Notes: generated by a model from the sequence alone, not told the origin. 14,590 nt of DNA from CAZQLE01 sp964593905 (GCA_964593905.1 CAZQLE010000091.1:1-14590), one strand, 5' to 3'. Shown: positions 1-6,584, counted from the stretch's first letter. Made by a program: numbers and translations.

Positions 1-434
1 GTATCACCCTGCACCGGGCGGTTATCCATCACCACCGGAATACCGGCTTCTTTGGCTTTCTTCACCGCAGCAACAATCGCAGCGCCGTCTTTGGGGGCGA
101 TGATCAAAGCATCGACGCCCTGGGCAATCAGGTTTTCAACCTGCTGGTTCTGTTTGTTGGGATCGCCTTCGGCCATCATTTCGACCATTTCGATGCCCAT
201 TTCTTCTGCTTTTTGCTGCATGGCTTTGTGGTTGGCAACCCAGAAGGCCGATTCAAGCGAATCCATCGACAGGCCAACTTTAATCTTCTTGTCTGCGGCC
301 GGGGCGGCGGCAGGCTGTTCGGCCGCAGGGGCAGCAGCAGGCTGTTCGGCAGCGGGGGCGGCCGGGGCCGGCGCGCAGCCAAACAAAGCGGCCACAAATA
401 CCAGCACCAATACAATGCTTAAAGCTTTTTTCAT
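1..434 (-). CDS. Sugar ABC transporter substrate-binding lipoprotein, ribose/xylose type (partial, C-terminus beyond the window)
   Basis: This reading frame is open from the ATG at 434 to the left edge, giving 144 residues. The N-terminus has two lysines, a hydrophobic run of valines and leucines and a lipobox ending LFGC (Cys20). It should therefore be exported, lipidated and tethered outside the membrane. An Ala/Pro/Glu/Gln linker (about 21-46) follows, then the first lobe of a periplasmic-binding-protein type 1 fold: KIKVGLSMDSL, the NKQNQQVENLIAQGVDALIIAP helix-strand block and GIPVVMDNRP. These are typical of the RbsB/XylF (CUT2) family that captures monosaccharides for ABC import. A GGAGGAG Shine-Dalgarno at 439-445 sets the start. 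It is transcribed divergently from the aldolase-kinase-isomerase operon and shares its control region, so it probably delivers that operon's substrate. Permease and ATPase genes would be expected further left. The sugar is unknown. Confidence 0.9.
   Translation of the reverse strand, partial: MKKALSIVLVLVFVAALFGCAPAPAAPAAEQPAAAPAAEQPAAAPAADKKIKVGLSMDSLESAFWVANHKAMQQKAEEMGIEMVEMMAEGDPNKQNQQVENLIAQGVDALIIAPKDGAAIVAAVKKAKEAGIPVVMDNRPVQGD
301..354 (-). repeat. 27-bp tandem repeat (two copies) in the lipoprotein linker
   Basis: Two adjacent 27-bp units, 301-327 and 328-354, differ at about four positions. Each encodes the nine-residue segment AAEQPAAAP in the flexible linker between the lipid anchor and the binding domain. 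Such linkers vary in length by repeat gain and loss, and no other function need be assumed. Confidence 0.8.
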
Positions 435-567
435 GGTTCTCCTCCGAGATAATGTGGTGATATGTGAATGGATCACGTGGTTGGAAGTTAGCCCTACCAG
501 CTCTGCAAAAGCAGTTGTCCAAAGAGCGAATATCTGATGATTAGATCTGGCTTGGGGCTACAGCATT

Positions 568-596
568 ATGATAGCAAGACTTATCACAGATGTCAA
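568..596 (-). promoter_or_regulatory. Sigma70-type promoter for the leftward sugar-binding lipoprotein
   Basis: Read leftward, a perfect -35 box TTGACA (596 to 591) is followed after exactly 17 bp by the -10 box TATCAT (573 to 568), five of six to consensus. Transcription would begin near 561, giving a leader of about 126 nt before the ATG at 434. The -35 box overlaps the left end of the inverted repeat at 595-642, so a bound regulator would block it. I recognise no other element in 435-567. Confidence 0.72.
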
Positions 597-642
597 TAAC
601 GAATGTCACGTGATTTATCATTGATCATTGACATTTGTTATT
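595..642. promoter_or_regulatory. 48-bp inverted repeat, probable operator of the SorC-family regulator
   Basis: The 14-bp arm AATAACGAATGTCA (595-608) is matched by TGACATTTGTTATT (629-642), whose reverse complement differs at one position. The spacer is 20 bp and contains TTATCA and the small palindrome TGATCA. A further ATGTCA copy lies at 590-595. The repeat overlaps the -35 boxes of both divergent promoters. SorC-family proteins act as oligomers on extended symmetric sites and respond to phosphorylated sugars, so the regulator at 4000-4962 is the natural candidate. The assignment of regulator to site is inference. Confidence 0.7.
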
Positions 643-656
643 CAAAACATTACAAT
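628..656 (+). promoter_or_regulatory. Sigma70-type promoter for the aldolase-kinase-isomerase-kinase-regulator operon
   Basis: A perfect -35 TTGACA (628-633), a 17-bp spacer and a -10 TACAAT (651-656, five of six) form a strong promoter. The start would be near 663, leaving an untranslated leader of about 150 nt before the ATG at 814. The -35 and half of the spacer lie inside the right arm of the 595-642 inverted repeat, which suggests repression by promoter occlusion. Confidence 0.75.
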
Positions 657-773
657 ACAAACAGGCACCTCAAAACAACAAAATTGCTCAGACGGCCGGG
701 GTAACGCCCAAATTTAAAGCCTCACAGAGGCAAACCTTACCCAGAACGACTGAGTGATTATTCAAAAATACAT

Positions 774-796
774 CCCCACGCACTGCGCGTGTGGGG
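774..796 (+). promoter_or_regulatory. Stem-loop in the operon leader next to the aldolase start
   Basis: CCCCACGC (774-781) can pair with GCGT plus GGGG (787-790 and 793-796) through a two-base bulge, giving eight GC-rich pairs and a five-base loop. It ends 17 nt before the ATG at 814, and its right arm merges into the weak Shine-Dalgarno-like GGGGTGAG. Folding could limit ribosome access. It does not match a riboswitch class I know. No other motif is recognised in 657-773. Confidence 0.4.
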
Positions 797-813
797 TGAG
801 AAAGCGAAATTTT

Positions 814-1401
814 ATGGACCCCAGAGAAAGACTTTGCCAGGCTGGAAAAATTATGTTTTCAAAACGCCTGACCGATATGGCAGGCGGCAACATCAGCGTC
901 CGCGTTGGCGATACAGTGTATATGAGCCCGCGCTTTGCCGGCCAGACCTACAAATGGGATCTCACCCCCGAGCTAATCGTCTCGGGCCGCTGGGCAGATG
1001 ACGAAATCACCCAGATTCCCAGTTTTTCACGTGAAGGATGGTCGCACCTCTATTTGTACCGGAATTTTCCGGCTGTTACAGCGGTGGTTCACGCACACGC
1101 GTTTCACATCATGCCCTTTTCGGCCTTCCAAAAGCCCATTGAGCCTGTTCTCGAAGCCACCCAGAAGTTTGGGGTGATCGACCTGTGCCAGGCCGCCCCG
1201 GCGCATACCCGCGATCTGGCAGAGCATGTTGTGGCTGCCATGCAGGGCAAAGAAGCCATGATGAAAAAACAGGCTGCCGCAGTTCTCATTCCTTTCCACG
1301 GCATTATCCTGTGTGGTGAAGACTTTGACAAAACCCTCGACGCGCTCGAACGGGTTGATGTAAATGCCTACTGCCTCACTGCCCGCCGCGCACTGGAGTA
1401 A
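814..1401 (+). CDS. Class II aldolase/adducin family sugar-phosphate aldolase
   Basis: The 195-residue protein belongs to the zinc-dependent class II aldolases of the L-fuculose-1-phosphate and L-rhamnulose-1-phosphate type, which split ketose 1-phosphates into dihydroxyacetone phosphate and an aldehyde. The hallmarks are present: GGNISVR at 24-30, the probable catalytic Glu74 in SREGWSH, zinc ligands His93 and His95 in VVHAHAF, and His162 in PFHGIILCG. This pattern closely follows Glu73/His92/His94/His155 of E. coli FucA. I chose the ATG at 814; an in-frame GTG at 754 would add 20 residues that look unlike the family and cross the leader stem-loop. It is the first gene of the rightward operon and ends 6 nt before the kinase gene. 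Its place beside two kinases and an isomerase suggests it performs the final cleavage. The exact substrate is not determined. Confidence 0.87.
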   Translation: MDPRERLCQAGKIMFSKRLTDMAGGNISVRVGDTVYMSPRFAGQTYKWDLTPELIVSGRWADDEITQIPSFSREGWSHLYLYRNFPAVTAVVHAHAFHIMPFSAFQKPIEPVLEATQKFGVIDLCQAAPAHTRDLAEHVVAAMQGKEAMMKKQAAAVLIPFHGIILCGEDFDKTLDALERVDVNAYCLTARRALE

Positions 1402-1407
1402 ACCGAC

Positions 1408-2349
1408 ATGATTTTGACCATTAACGTCAACGCTGCGTTAGACAGGGTGTTTTTTATTGAGCGTTTTATACCCAACACCCACATGCGCACCGATCGAGCT
1501 GTGCTCAGCGTCGGCGGCAAAGGTCTGGATACGGCACTGGTGCTGCAAACGCTGGGGGCCCCGGTGCGCGCCCTCAGCTTTATCGCGGGCAAAAATGGCG
1601 AGACCCTGGCCGGCCTGCTCGAACAGCAGCAAATCAGCAGCGATCTGATCTGGCTGCCCGGCGAAACCCGTGAATCCATCGTCATTGTTGAAACTGATCT
1701 AAACCGCCATTCTCATATAACCACCACCGGTTATACCCTGCGGCCAGAAGATATCGAACAGATTTTCAGCCGGGTGGAGGCGCTGGCCCCCCAGGCCGAC
1801 TGGGCCGTCATCGCCGGCACCCTGCCCGGCGGCGCGCCGCCTCATCTTTACCACGACCTGATCGAGCGTCTGCACCGGCACGGCGTCAAGGTGTTAATCG
1901 ATGGCTTCGGCCCCCCCATTCTCGAAACCCTGCCCGCACAGCCCGACATTGTCAAGATGAACCAGGCTGAATTTGAAGAAACATTCAACCTGAATGCACG
2001 CGGTCTGGAAGAATGGGTGAAGATCAGCAAAAGCGAAATGGAACGCCGCAAAATCGGCGCCCTGGTGATCACCTGCGGCAAAGATGGCATTCTGGCTTTT
2101 ACCCCCGCCGGGGTGTTTCACGCCGGGTGCATTGAGGTCAAAGAAGTCAACGCCGCCGGCGCTGGCGACGCTGTGTCTGCCGCGCTGGCTTACCGTCTTT
2201 CGCTGGGTGAAACCTGGTCTCAGGCTCTGGCCTGGGCTGTCGCCACCAGCGCGGCGGTCGTTCTCACCGAAGGCACCGCCGAAGCACACATGGCCGATAT
2301 TCTGGAGCTCTATCCCCGCGCCTGGGTAAAACAGCTCGAATACTCTTAA
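1408..2349 (+). CDS. PfkB-family 1-phosphofructokinase/tagatose-6-phosphate kinase-like protein
   Basis: The 313-residue protein has the layout of the FruK/LacC branch of the ribokinase superfamily, cytoplasmic enzymes that phosphorylate ketose phosphates with ATP. Landmarks are NVNAALDRV near the N-terminus (family NPALD), GGKGLDTALVLQTLG at 36-50 (family GGKGINVA), the TLPGG turn at 138-142 (family SLPPG), KMNQAEFE at 183-190, and the anion-hole/base motif AAGAGDAV at 249-256 with probable catalytic Asp254. The departures GLDTA and TLPGG fall in substrate- and lid-side segments and may mean an unusual ketose phosphate. A GGAG inside the end of the aldolase gene serves as ribosome site, so the two are probably translated together. 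It most likely makes the bisphosphate or 1-phosphate that the adjacent aldolase cleaves. Confidence 0.88.
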   Translation: MILTINVNAALDRVFFIERFIPNTHMRTDRAVLSVGGKGLDTALVLQTLGAPVRALSFIAGKNGETLAGLLEQQQISSDLIWLPGETRESIVIVETDLNRHSHITTTGYTLRPEDIEQIFSRVEALAPQADWAVIAGTLPGGAPPHLYHDLIERLHRHGVKVLIDGFGPPILETLPAQPDIVKMNQAEFEETFNLNARGLEEWVKISKSEMERRKIGALVITCGKDGILAFTPAGVFHAGCIEVKEVNAAGAGDAVSAALAYRLSLGETWSQALAWAVATSAAVVLTEGTAEAHMADILELYPRAWVKQLEYS

Positions 2350-2361
2350 AGGAATTCTCAA

Positions 2362-2949
2362 ATGAAAAATGTTCCCGTCAACGACCAACCGGTCAGCGTC
2401 CAACTCAACATTCCTGACGGCGTATTTACCCCGTGCATCGATATGGAAACCCGCCAGCTAAGCGCCCTGGGCATGATGTTTCATGATCAGGAAGCTGTCC
2501 AAAAAATCATCGCGGACGGCGATCGCACCATCTATGAAATTCGCTATTATCCCTTTGTAACCAGCAGTTCAGATATGGCCCTGGGCACCACCGTCATCCT
2601 GCCGGGCAAGGTGGGCGATGAATATCACATGACCAAAGGCCATTTTCACGAGCGCGGCGACCAGCCCGAAGTGTATCACTGCGTGCAGGGCGAAGGCTTC
2701 TTGCAGATGATGAGCCTGGACGGTGAATATCACGCCGCCCCCTGGAAACCCGGCACCATCACGCATATCCCGCCGCAGTTTGCCCACCGCGTGGTGAACA
2801 CCGGCAGCGTTCCGCTGGTCTTTGTGGCTGTCTTCCACCTGGCAGCCGGCCATGTTTACGGCCCCATCATCGAGCGTGGTTTCAAATACCTCCTCGTCGA
2901 AAAAGACGGCCAGCCAGTTCAGATGCCCAACCCCAAGTGGGCCCAATAA
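2362..2949 (+). CDS. Cupin-type glucose-6-phosphate isomerase (archaeal PGI family)
   Basis: This 195-residue protein is a metal-dependent cupin of the archaeal phosphoglucose isomerase family (Pfam PF06560), which interconverts glucose 6-phosphate and fructose 6-phosphate and is unrelated to ordinary PGI. The metal site is visible as TKGHFHERGDQPEVYHCVQGEG, with His94, His96 and Glu103, and His142 in PPQFAHRVVN. The spacing equals that of Pyrococcus PGI (His88/His90/Glu97/His136). The length matches the family. AAAGGA lies about 8 nt before the ATG. In the operon it sits between the PfkB kinase and the ROK kinase, fitting an aldose-6-phosphate to ketose-6-phosphate step between two phosphorylations. 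The family is firm; the native sugar could be other than glucose. Confidence 0.9.
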   Translation: MKNVPVNDQPVSVQLNIPDGVFTPCIDMETRQLSALGMMFHDQEAVQKIIADGDRTIYEIRYYPFVTSSSDMALGTTVILPGKVGDEYHMTKGHFHERGDQPEVYHCVQGEGFLQMMSLDGEYHAAPWKPGTITHIPPQFAHRVVNTGSVPLVFVAVFHLAAGHVYGPIIERGFKYLLVEKDGQPVQMPNPKWAQ

Positions 2950-2959
2950 AGAGCCTGAG

Positions 2960-3952
2960 ATGCCGATGGCAGAACCCCAACAAGACTTTGCGCTGGCGGT
3001 GGATATCGGCGGCACCAAAGCAGCCGTTGCATTTGTCGATCTGCAGGGCCGCCTGCTTTCACCGGTCGAAAAACACCCGGTCCCTTTTGATGATCAGCAT
3101 CGCGCCATCCCTGAAAAGCTGATCGAGATCATCGCGCCCTACACCGAAAAAGCCCGCAGCCTGCCCGGCCGGTTTCGCGGCATTGGCTTAAGCCTGTGCG
3201 GCAATATCGATATGCAAACCGGAGAAGCCGTTCTGGTTGCCAACCTGCACTGGCGCTACGTTCCCTTCGGACAAATGGTCAAAGACCGCTTTCAGATTCC
3301 GGTCTATGCCGCCACCGATGTGCGCATGGCTGCCCTGGCCGAGGTGGTGTGGGGTGCGGCGCGCGGCAGCCGTAACTTTGCCTGGTGCACCGTGGGCACG
3401 GGCTACGGCGGGTACCTGTTTTTGGATGGCAAGCTCTATGACGGCAGCCACGGCTTTGCCGGCAACTTTGGGCATATGACGCTGGATGAGATCAACGGCG
3501 ATCCGTGCGGCTGTGGGCGCAACGGTTGTTTTGAGAGCTTTGTCTCTGGCCCGGCCATCGCCCGCGCCGGTCAGCGCGCCGCCGAAAACGGCCAAAGCCC
3601 CGCTTTACGGGCTTTGACTGTTGAACGGCCTGTGACCACCCGCGATGTGTTTGCCGCCCGCGCCGCCGGCGACACTGAGGCAGCGGCGATTATTGAACAG
3701 GTAATTCGGTTAATCGCCATTAACCTGGGCGGTCTTGTTAATATTCTTGATCTAGATATAATCATTATGGGTGGTGGTGTGGTTAACGCCAGCCCCGATT
3801 TTGTCAATCGCGTTGACCGCCGCATTCGGGACTTTTTAATGACCGAAGAAGCCATCCGTGATTTGAAAGTCGTTAAAGAGACCTTTGAAAATTCGGCTCT
3901 CATCGGCGCAGCAGCAGATGTGTTTCTGCGTGAAGAGATGCTGACCATCTAA
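2960..3952 (+). CDS. ROK-family sugar kinase with an altered substrate motif
   Basis: The 330-residue protein has the ROK (repressor, ORF, kinase) fold: the phosphate-binding DIGGTK at 15-20, catalytic Asp120 in AATDVRMAALAE, TVGTGYGG at 144-151, and the zinc cluster His172, Cys183, Cys185, Cys190 in GHMTLDEINGDPCGCGRNGC. It lacks an N-terminal helix-turn-helix, so it is an enzyme and not an NagC/Mlc-type repressor. ROK kinases phosphorylate hexoses or N-acetylhexosamines at C6. Two substrate-side motifs are unusual: the near-universal ExGH appears as NFGH (Asn169), and the NDAN motif appears as TDVR, keeping only the Asp. This argues for a sugar other than plain glucose. I chose the ATG at 2960, 10 nt after the isomerase stop; the ATG at 2966 is also possible. 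It probably makes the first sugar phosphate of this pathway. Confidence 0.88.
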   Translation: MPMAEPQQDFALAVDIGGTKAAVAFVDLQGRLLSPVEKHPVPFDDQHRAIPEKLIEIIAPYTEKARSLPGRFRGIGLSLCGNIDMQTGEAVLVANLHWRYVPFGQMVKDRFQIPVYAATDVRMAALAEVVWGAARGSRNFAWCTVGTGYGGYLFLDGKLYDGSHGFAGNFGHMTLDEINGDPCGCGRNGCFESFVSGPAIARAGQRAAENGQSPALRALTVERPVTTRDVFAARAAGDTEAAAIIEQVIRLIAINLGGLVNILDLDIIIMGGGVVNASPDFVNRVDRRIRDFLMTEEAIRDLKVVKETFENSALIGAAADVFLREEMLTI

Positions 3953-3999
3953 ACTTTCAGCTTTCTCGTCCACAGCGAGCGCTGATACAGGCGGCAGCG

Positions 4000-4962
4000 A
4001 TGAACAGTGACGTAAACAACCCCAATCTCACCGCAACGCTGGTTCAGGTTGCCCACATGTACTATGAAGACAACCTCTCTCAACAGCAAATTGCCGACGA
4101 GCTGGGTGTTTCACGTTCGCTGATCGCGCTATATCTCAAAAAAGCCAAAGAGCAGGGCATTGTCAAAATTGAGGTCAGCGACCCCAATGACAACTGCGAA
4201 GACCTGGCACTTTTGCTCCAGGCCAAAACCAGCCTGAACAAGGTGGTGGTCGTGCCCGCCTCGCACAATTCGGCTGCGCTTACCCGCCGGGCCATCGCAG
4301 GCTCCCTGGCGCGCCATCTTGAATCTTCGCTGAAGGATGGCGACTGTCTGGGCATTGGCTTTGGGCGCACCATGGCCGAGGTGGCCGATCTGTTGGTGCC
4401 TTCAAAATCGCGGGTAATCGACGTGGTGCCGCTGGTGGGCGAAAGCTCCAGCGGTCTAATGGGCACTTATTCACAGGTTAATTTACATGTCTTAAAAATT
4501 GCGCGCAGCTTCAACGGCACGCCCCATTTTTTACTCGCGCCGTTAATGCTCAATTCAGATTCGCTGCGTGACATGCTGATTCAAGACGAGGTTATCCGCT
4601 CGGTGGTCGAATATTGGGACCGGCTGACGCATGTATGCGTTGGCATTGGCACCCTGCCCCCTGTGGCGGGTGAGGTCATTTATATCGGCGAAGAAAACCT
4701 GAACGTCTTTATGGAAGCCGGCGGTGTGGGCGATGTTTGCTCGCGTTACTTTGACCAGAACGGGTCATTTATCGAATCGCCGCACTACCGCCGCATGATC
4801 GGCATTCGCGCCGACCAGATGCGCAAGGCCGAACATTTTATGGCCGTCGCCAGCGGCCCCGAAAAAGCCAGGGCCACCGCCAGCCTGCTGCGCAGTCATA
4901 TCATCACCGAGCTGTTTGTCGATGAAGACCTGGCCCGCGCAATTCTGCCCGAGCTGCGCTAG
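4000..4962 (+). CDS. SorC/DeoR-type sugar-responsive transcriptional regulator
   Basis: This 320-residue protein starts with a helix-turn-helix (about 14-57) in which LSQQQIADELGVSRSLIALYLKKAKEQGIVKIEV is characteristic of the SorC family. The rest is the sugar-phosphate-binding domain (PF04198 type), with VGIGFGRTM-like and CVGIGTLPP segments found in phosphosugar-binding folds. SorC proteins are usually repressors relieved by a phosphorylated intermediate of the pathway they control. It is the last gene of the operon, 47 nt after the ROK kinase, with a weak AGGCGG-like ribosome site. It probably binds the inverted repeat at 595-642 and controls both the operon, itself included, and the divergent transporter. 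The inducer may be one of the sugar phosphates made by its neighbours. Confidence 0.88.
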   Translation: MNSDVNNPNLTATLVQVAHMYYEDNLSQQQIADELGVSRSLIALYLKKAKEQGIVKIEVSDPNDNCEDLALLLQAKTSLNKVVVVPASHNSAALTRRAIAGSLARHLESSLKDGDCLGIGFGRTMAEVADLLVPSKSRVIDVVPLVGESSSGLMGTYSQVNLHVLKIARSFNGTPHFLLAPLMLNSDSLRDMLIQDEVIRSVVEYWDRLTHVCVGIGTLPPVAGEVIYIGEENLNVFMEAGGVGDVCSRYFDQNGSFIESPHYRRMIGIRADQMRKAEHFMAVASGPEKARATASLLRSHIITELFVDEDLARAILPELR

Positions 4963-4969
4963 GCAGCTT
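4951..4969 (+). terminator. Weak stem-loop at the end of the SorC operon
   Basis: AGCTGC (4952-4957) pairs with GCAGCT (4963-4968) around the loop GCTAG, which contains the stop codon; a G-T pair can extend it. There is no following T-run (the next bases are TTGCCCCC), so this is only a possible transcript end and may be chance. Convergent transcription from the amylase gene meets here. Confidence 0.25.
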
Positions 4970-5011
4970 GCCCCCTCCCGGTTTGTGGTTAACGCCACAG
5001 ACAAAAGCATA

Positions 5012-5118
5012 TATCCTTCTGAGAGAGCGCAGCGCAGGCGAAGAATCTCTACCCATGCTGGCTACGGCAAGGGATCTTGCAAATCAGCGTAGAAATGCTC
5101 CGCTGCGCTCAACACGAC
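5012..5118. repeat. Diverged inverted-repeat element between convergent genes (MITE-like or palindromic intergenic repeat)
   Basis: A perfect 10-bp inverted repeat, GAGCGCAGCG at 5025-5034 against CGCTGCGCTC at 5101-5110, sits inside longer imperfect arms; AATCTCTAC (5044-5052) faces GTAGAAAT (5089-5097 region). The interior of about 66 bp has no coding potential. The shape (TTCTGAG...GAGCGCAGCG...GAAGAATCTC) resembles short dispersed palindromes I associate with intergenic DNA of Chloroflexota-type genomes; that is recollection, not a search. Outer boundaries are approximate. The right arm overlaps the stop codon and last codons of the GH13 gene. Confidence 0.5.
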
Positions 5119-6476
5119 ACCCCCCGCCGCAGCACCCGGCCCCAACAACCAGGCGCAGTCAGCTTCACCCGCCGCCCGCTCAAGCCCAACTGTGCTTTGT
5201 CATTTAGAATCTCAACCCAGTCACCCTGCCAGTCGGCCGGCAGATCAAACTCAAGGCTGGCTGCTTCGGGCGCAGCATTGATCATTACCAGCACCTGTTC
5301 ACCATCCATTTCACGCCCAAAAACCAACTGCCGGTGGTCCACCGCCATCGGACGGTAACTGCCGCCCCACAGCGCCGGCGAACCGCGCCGCAATGCGATC
5401 AAGCGCCGCAGCACTGCCGGCAAATCAGGCTGCGGCGCACTGTGCTGCACCGCAGCCAGTTCCAGGTGCGGGCGCAGCGGAGCATCACTGGTGGGTGTTT
5501 TCTTTCCGGTCAGGCCCCACTCGCTGCCATAATAGATTGACGGAACCCCCGGCATGGTCATCAACAACAGATAAAGCGGGTATAGATGCGCCGGGTTCGT
5601 CAACTGGCTGGCAACCCGATTTACATCATGATTATCGGCAAAAGTATACAGATCCCACGGGCGATAAATGCCTTCTGCACCGCTCTGGCGGTTGAGCGCA
5701 TAGGCGATCTCAAAAAAATTCACATCCACAAAGCTGGAAAACAAGCCTTTGTAAATCTCGTAATTGGTCACCGAATGCAGCAGGCCCGCCCCCAGCCAGC
5801 GGCGGTAATCACCCAGCACCACCTCACCCATCAGCCAGAATTCAGGGTCCTGTTGTTTGCAAAACGAGACCAACGCGCCGATAAAATCCAGATCCAGGCA
5901 GTCGGCCGCATCCAGCCGCAGACCATTAATCTGATACGCCTCCATCCACTGCCTGACCGCGCCAAACAGATGCTCCTGCACCGCCGGGTGGCGCTGGTTC
6001 AACTTTACCAGGCTGTAATGTCCGCTCCAGCCTTCATATTGAAAAGGGTCGCCGTACGGGCTTTGGCCCTCAAAACGCAGGTTGGCAAACCAGTCGCGGT
6101 AGGGCGAGTTTTCGCGCCGCTGCTGCACATCACGAAAGGCCCAGAAATCACGTCCCACATGGTTCAAAACCCCATCCAACACCAGGCGCATCCCGCGCTC
6201 ATGCAGCGAGCGGCTGAAACGCCGCAGCGCATCGTCACCCCCCAGCCGGCGGTCGACATGATAATAATCGGCCGTGTCATACCCGTGCGAGGTCGATTCA
6301 AACAGCGGGCCCAGATAAAGGGCGTTTATACCCAACCATTGCAGATGGTCCAGCCAGGGTTCAAGCTGGTCTAGCCGGGTTACTGGCGAAGCAGAAAAGT
6401 CGTTCTGCCGCGCTGCGCCAGTTAAACCCAGCGGGTAAATATGATAAAAAACAGACTGTCGAGCCCAGTGAGACAT
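5109..6476 (-). CDS. GH13 (alpha-amylase family) glucan hydrolase, cytoplasmic
   Basis: The 455-residue protein is a glycoside hydrolase family 13 TIM barrel. The conserved regions are DGVLNH at 101-106, GLRLDAAD at 185-192 with nucleophile Asp189, LMGEVV at 215-220 with acid/base Glu218, and FADNHD at 279-284 with transition-state Asp284. A small C-terminal beta domain follows. There is no signal peptide and no long N-terminal carbohydrate module, so it acts inside the cell, probably on short maltodextrins or other alpha-glucosides, like maltodextrin glucosidases or cyclomaltodextrinases. Transglycosylase activity cannot be excluded. GGAGGA lies 5 nt before the ATG. The last residues (RRGVSC) are encoded by the arm of the inverted-repeat element, so the original C-terminus may have been replaced. 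A TetR gene and a shared palindrome lie just upstream, suggesting control by that regulator. Confidence 0.9.
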   Translation of the reverse strand: MSHWARQSVFYHIYPLGLTGAARQNDFSASPVTRLDQLEPWLDHLQWLGINALYLGPLFESTSHGYDTADYYHVDRRLGGDDALRRFSRSLHERGMRLVLDGVLNHVGRDFWAFRDVQQRRENSPYRDWFANLRFEGQSPYGDPFQYEGWSGHYSLVKLNQRHPAVQEHLFGAVRQWMEAYQINGLRLDAADCLDLDFIGALVSFCKQQDPEFWLMGEVVLGDYRRWLGAGLLHSVTNYEIYKGLFSSFVDVNFFEIAYALNRQSGAEGIYRPWDLYTFADNHDVNRVASQLTNPAHLYPLYLLLMTMPGVPSIYYGSEWGLTGKKTPTSDAPLRPHLELAAVQHSAPQPDLPAVLRRLIALRRGSPALWGGSYRPMAVDHRQLVFGREMDGEQVLVMINAAPEAASLEFDLPADWQGDWVEILNDKAQLGLSGRRVKLTAPGCWGRVLRRGVSC

Positions 6477-6491
6477 TGCATCCTCCTTAAC

Positions 6492-6512
6492 TATACCTAC
6501 CGTTCGGTATAC
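6492..6512. promoter_or_regulatory. TetR-type operator in front of the GH13 gene
   Basis: TACCGTTCGGTA (6498-6509) is an almost perfect palindrome that differs at one base from the core TACCGATCGGTA upstream of the TetR gene, and the flanking GTATACT is shared. TATACC at 6492-6497 adds a further half site. It lies 16-36 bp before the GH13 start codon. A possible leftward -10 TATAGT (6495 to 6490) abuts it, but it sits so near the ribosome site that the true promoter remains uncertain. Confidence 0.65.
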
Positions 6513-6584
6513 TTTGACGGTAAAAAATTTTTGTGGCCGCCCTGCTTAAAACCTGTGGTCACAAAAAAAGATCGCTGCGCCTGT

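Noticed and set aside
754..813. In-frame GTG extension of the aldolase
   Set aside because: It adds 20 residues unlike the family and runs through the leader hairpin; the ATG at 814 places the conserved block where FucA-type aldolases have it.
814..3952. Sulfoquinovose or fucose catabolism as a ready label for the first operon
   Set aside because: Isomerase-kinase-aldolase order is shared with those pathways, but no sulfo-specific gene, fucose isomerase or fuculokinase is present, so naming the sugar would be a guess.
5586..6374. Long open frame of 262 codons on the plus strand, antisense to the GH13 gene
   Set aside because: Its product matches no family, is rich in Gln/Arg/Ile from reversed codons, and the minus strand carries all GH13 catalytic motifs.
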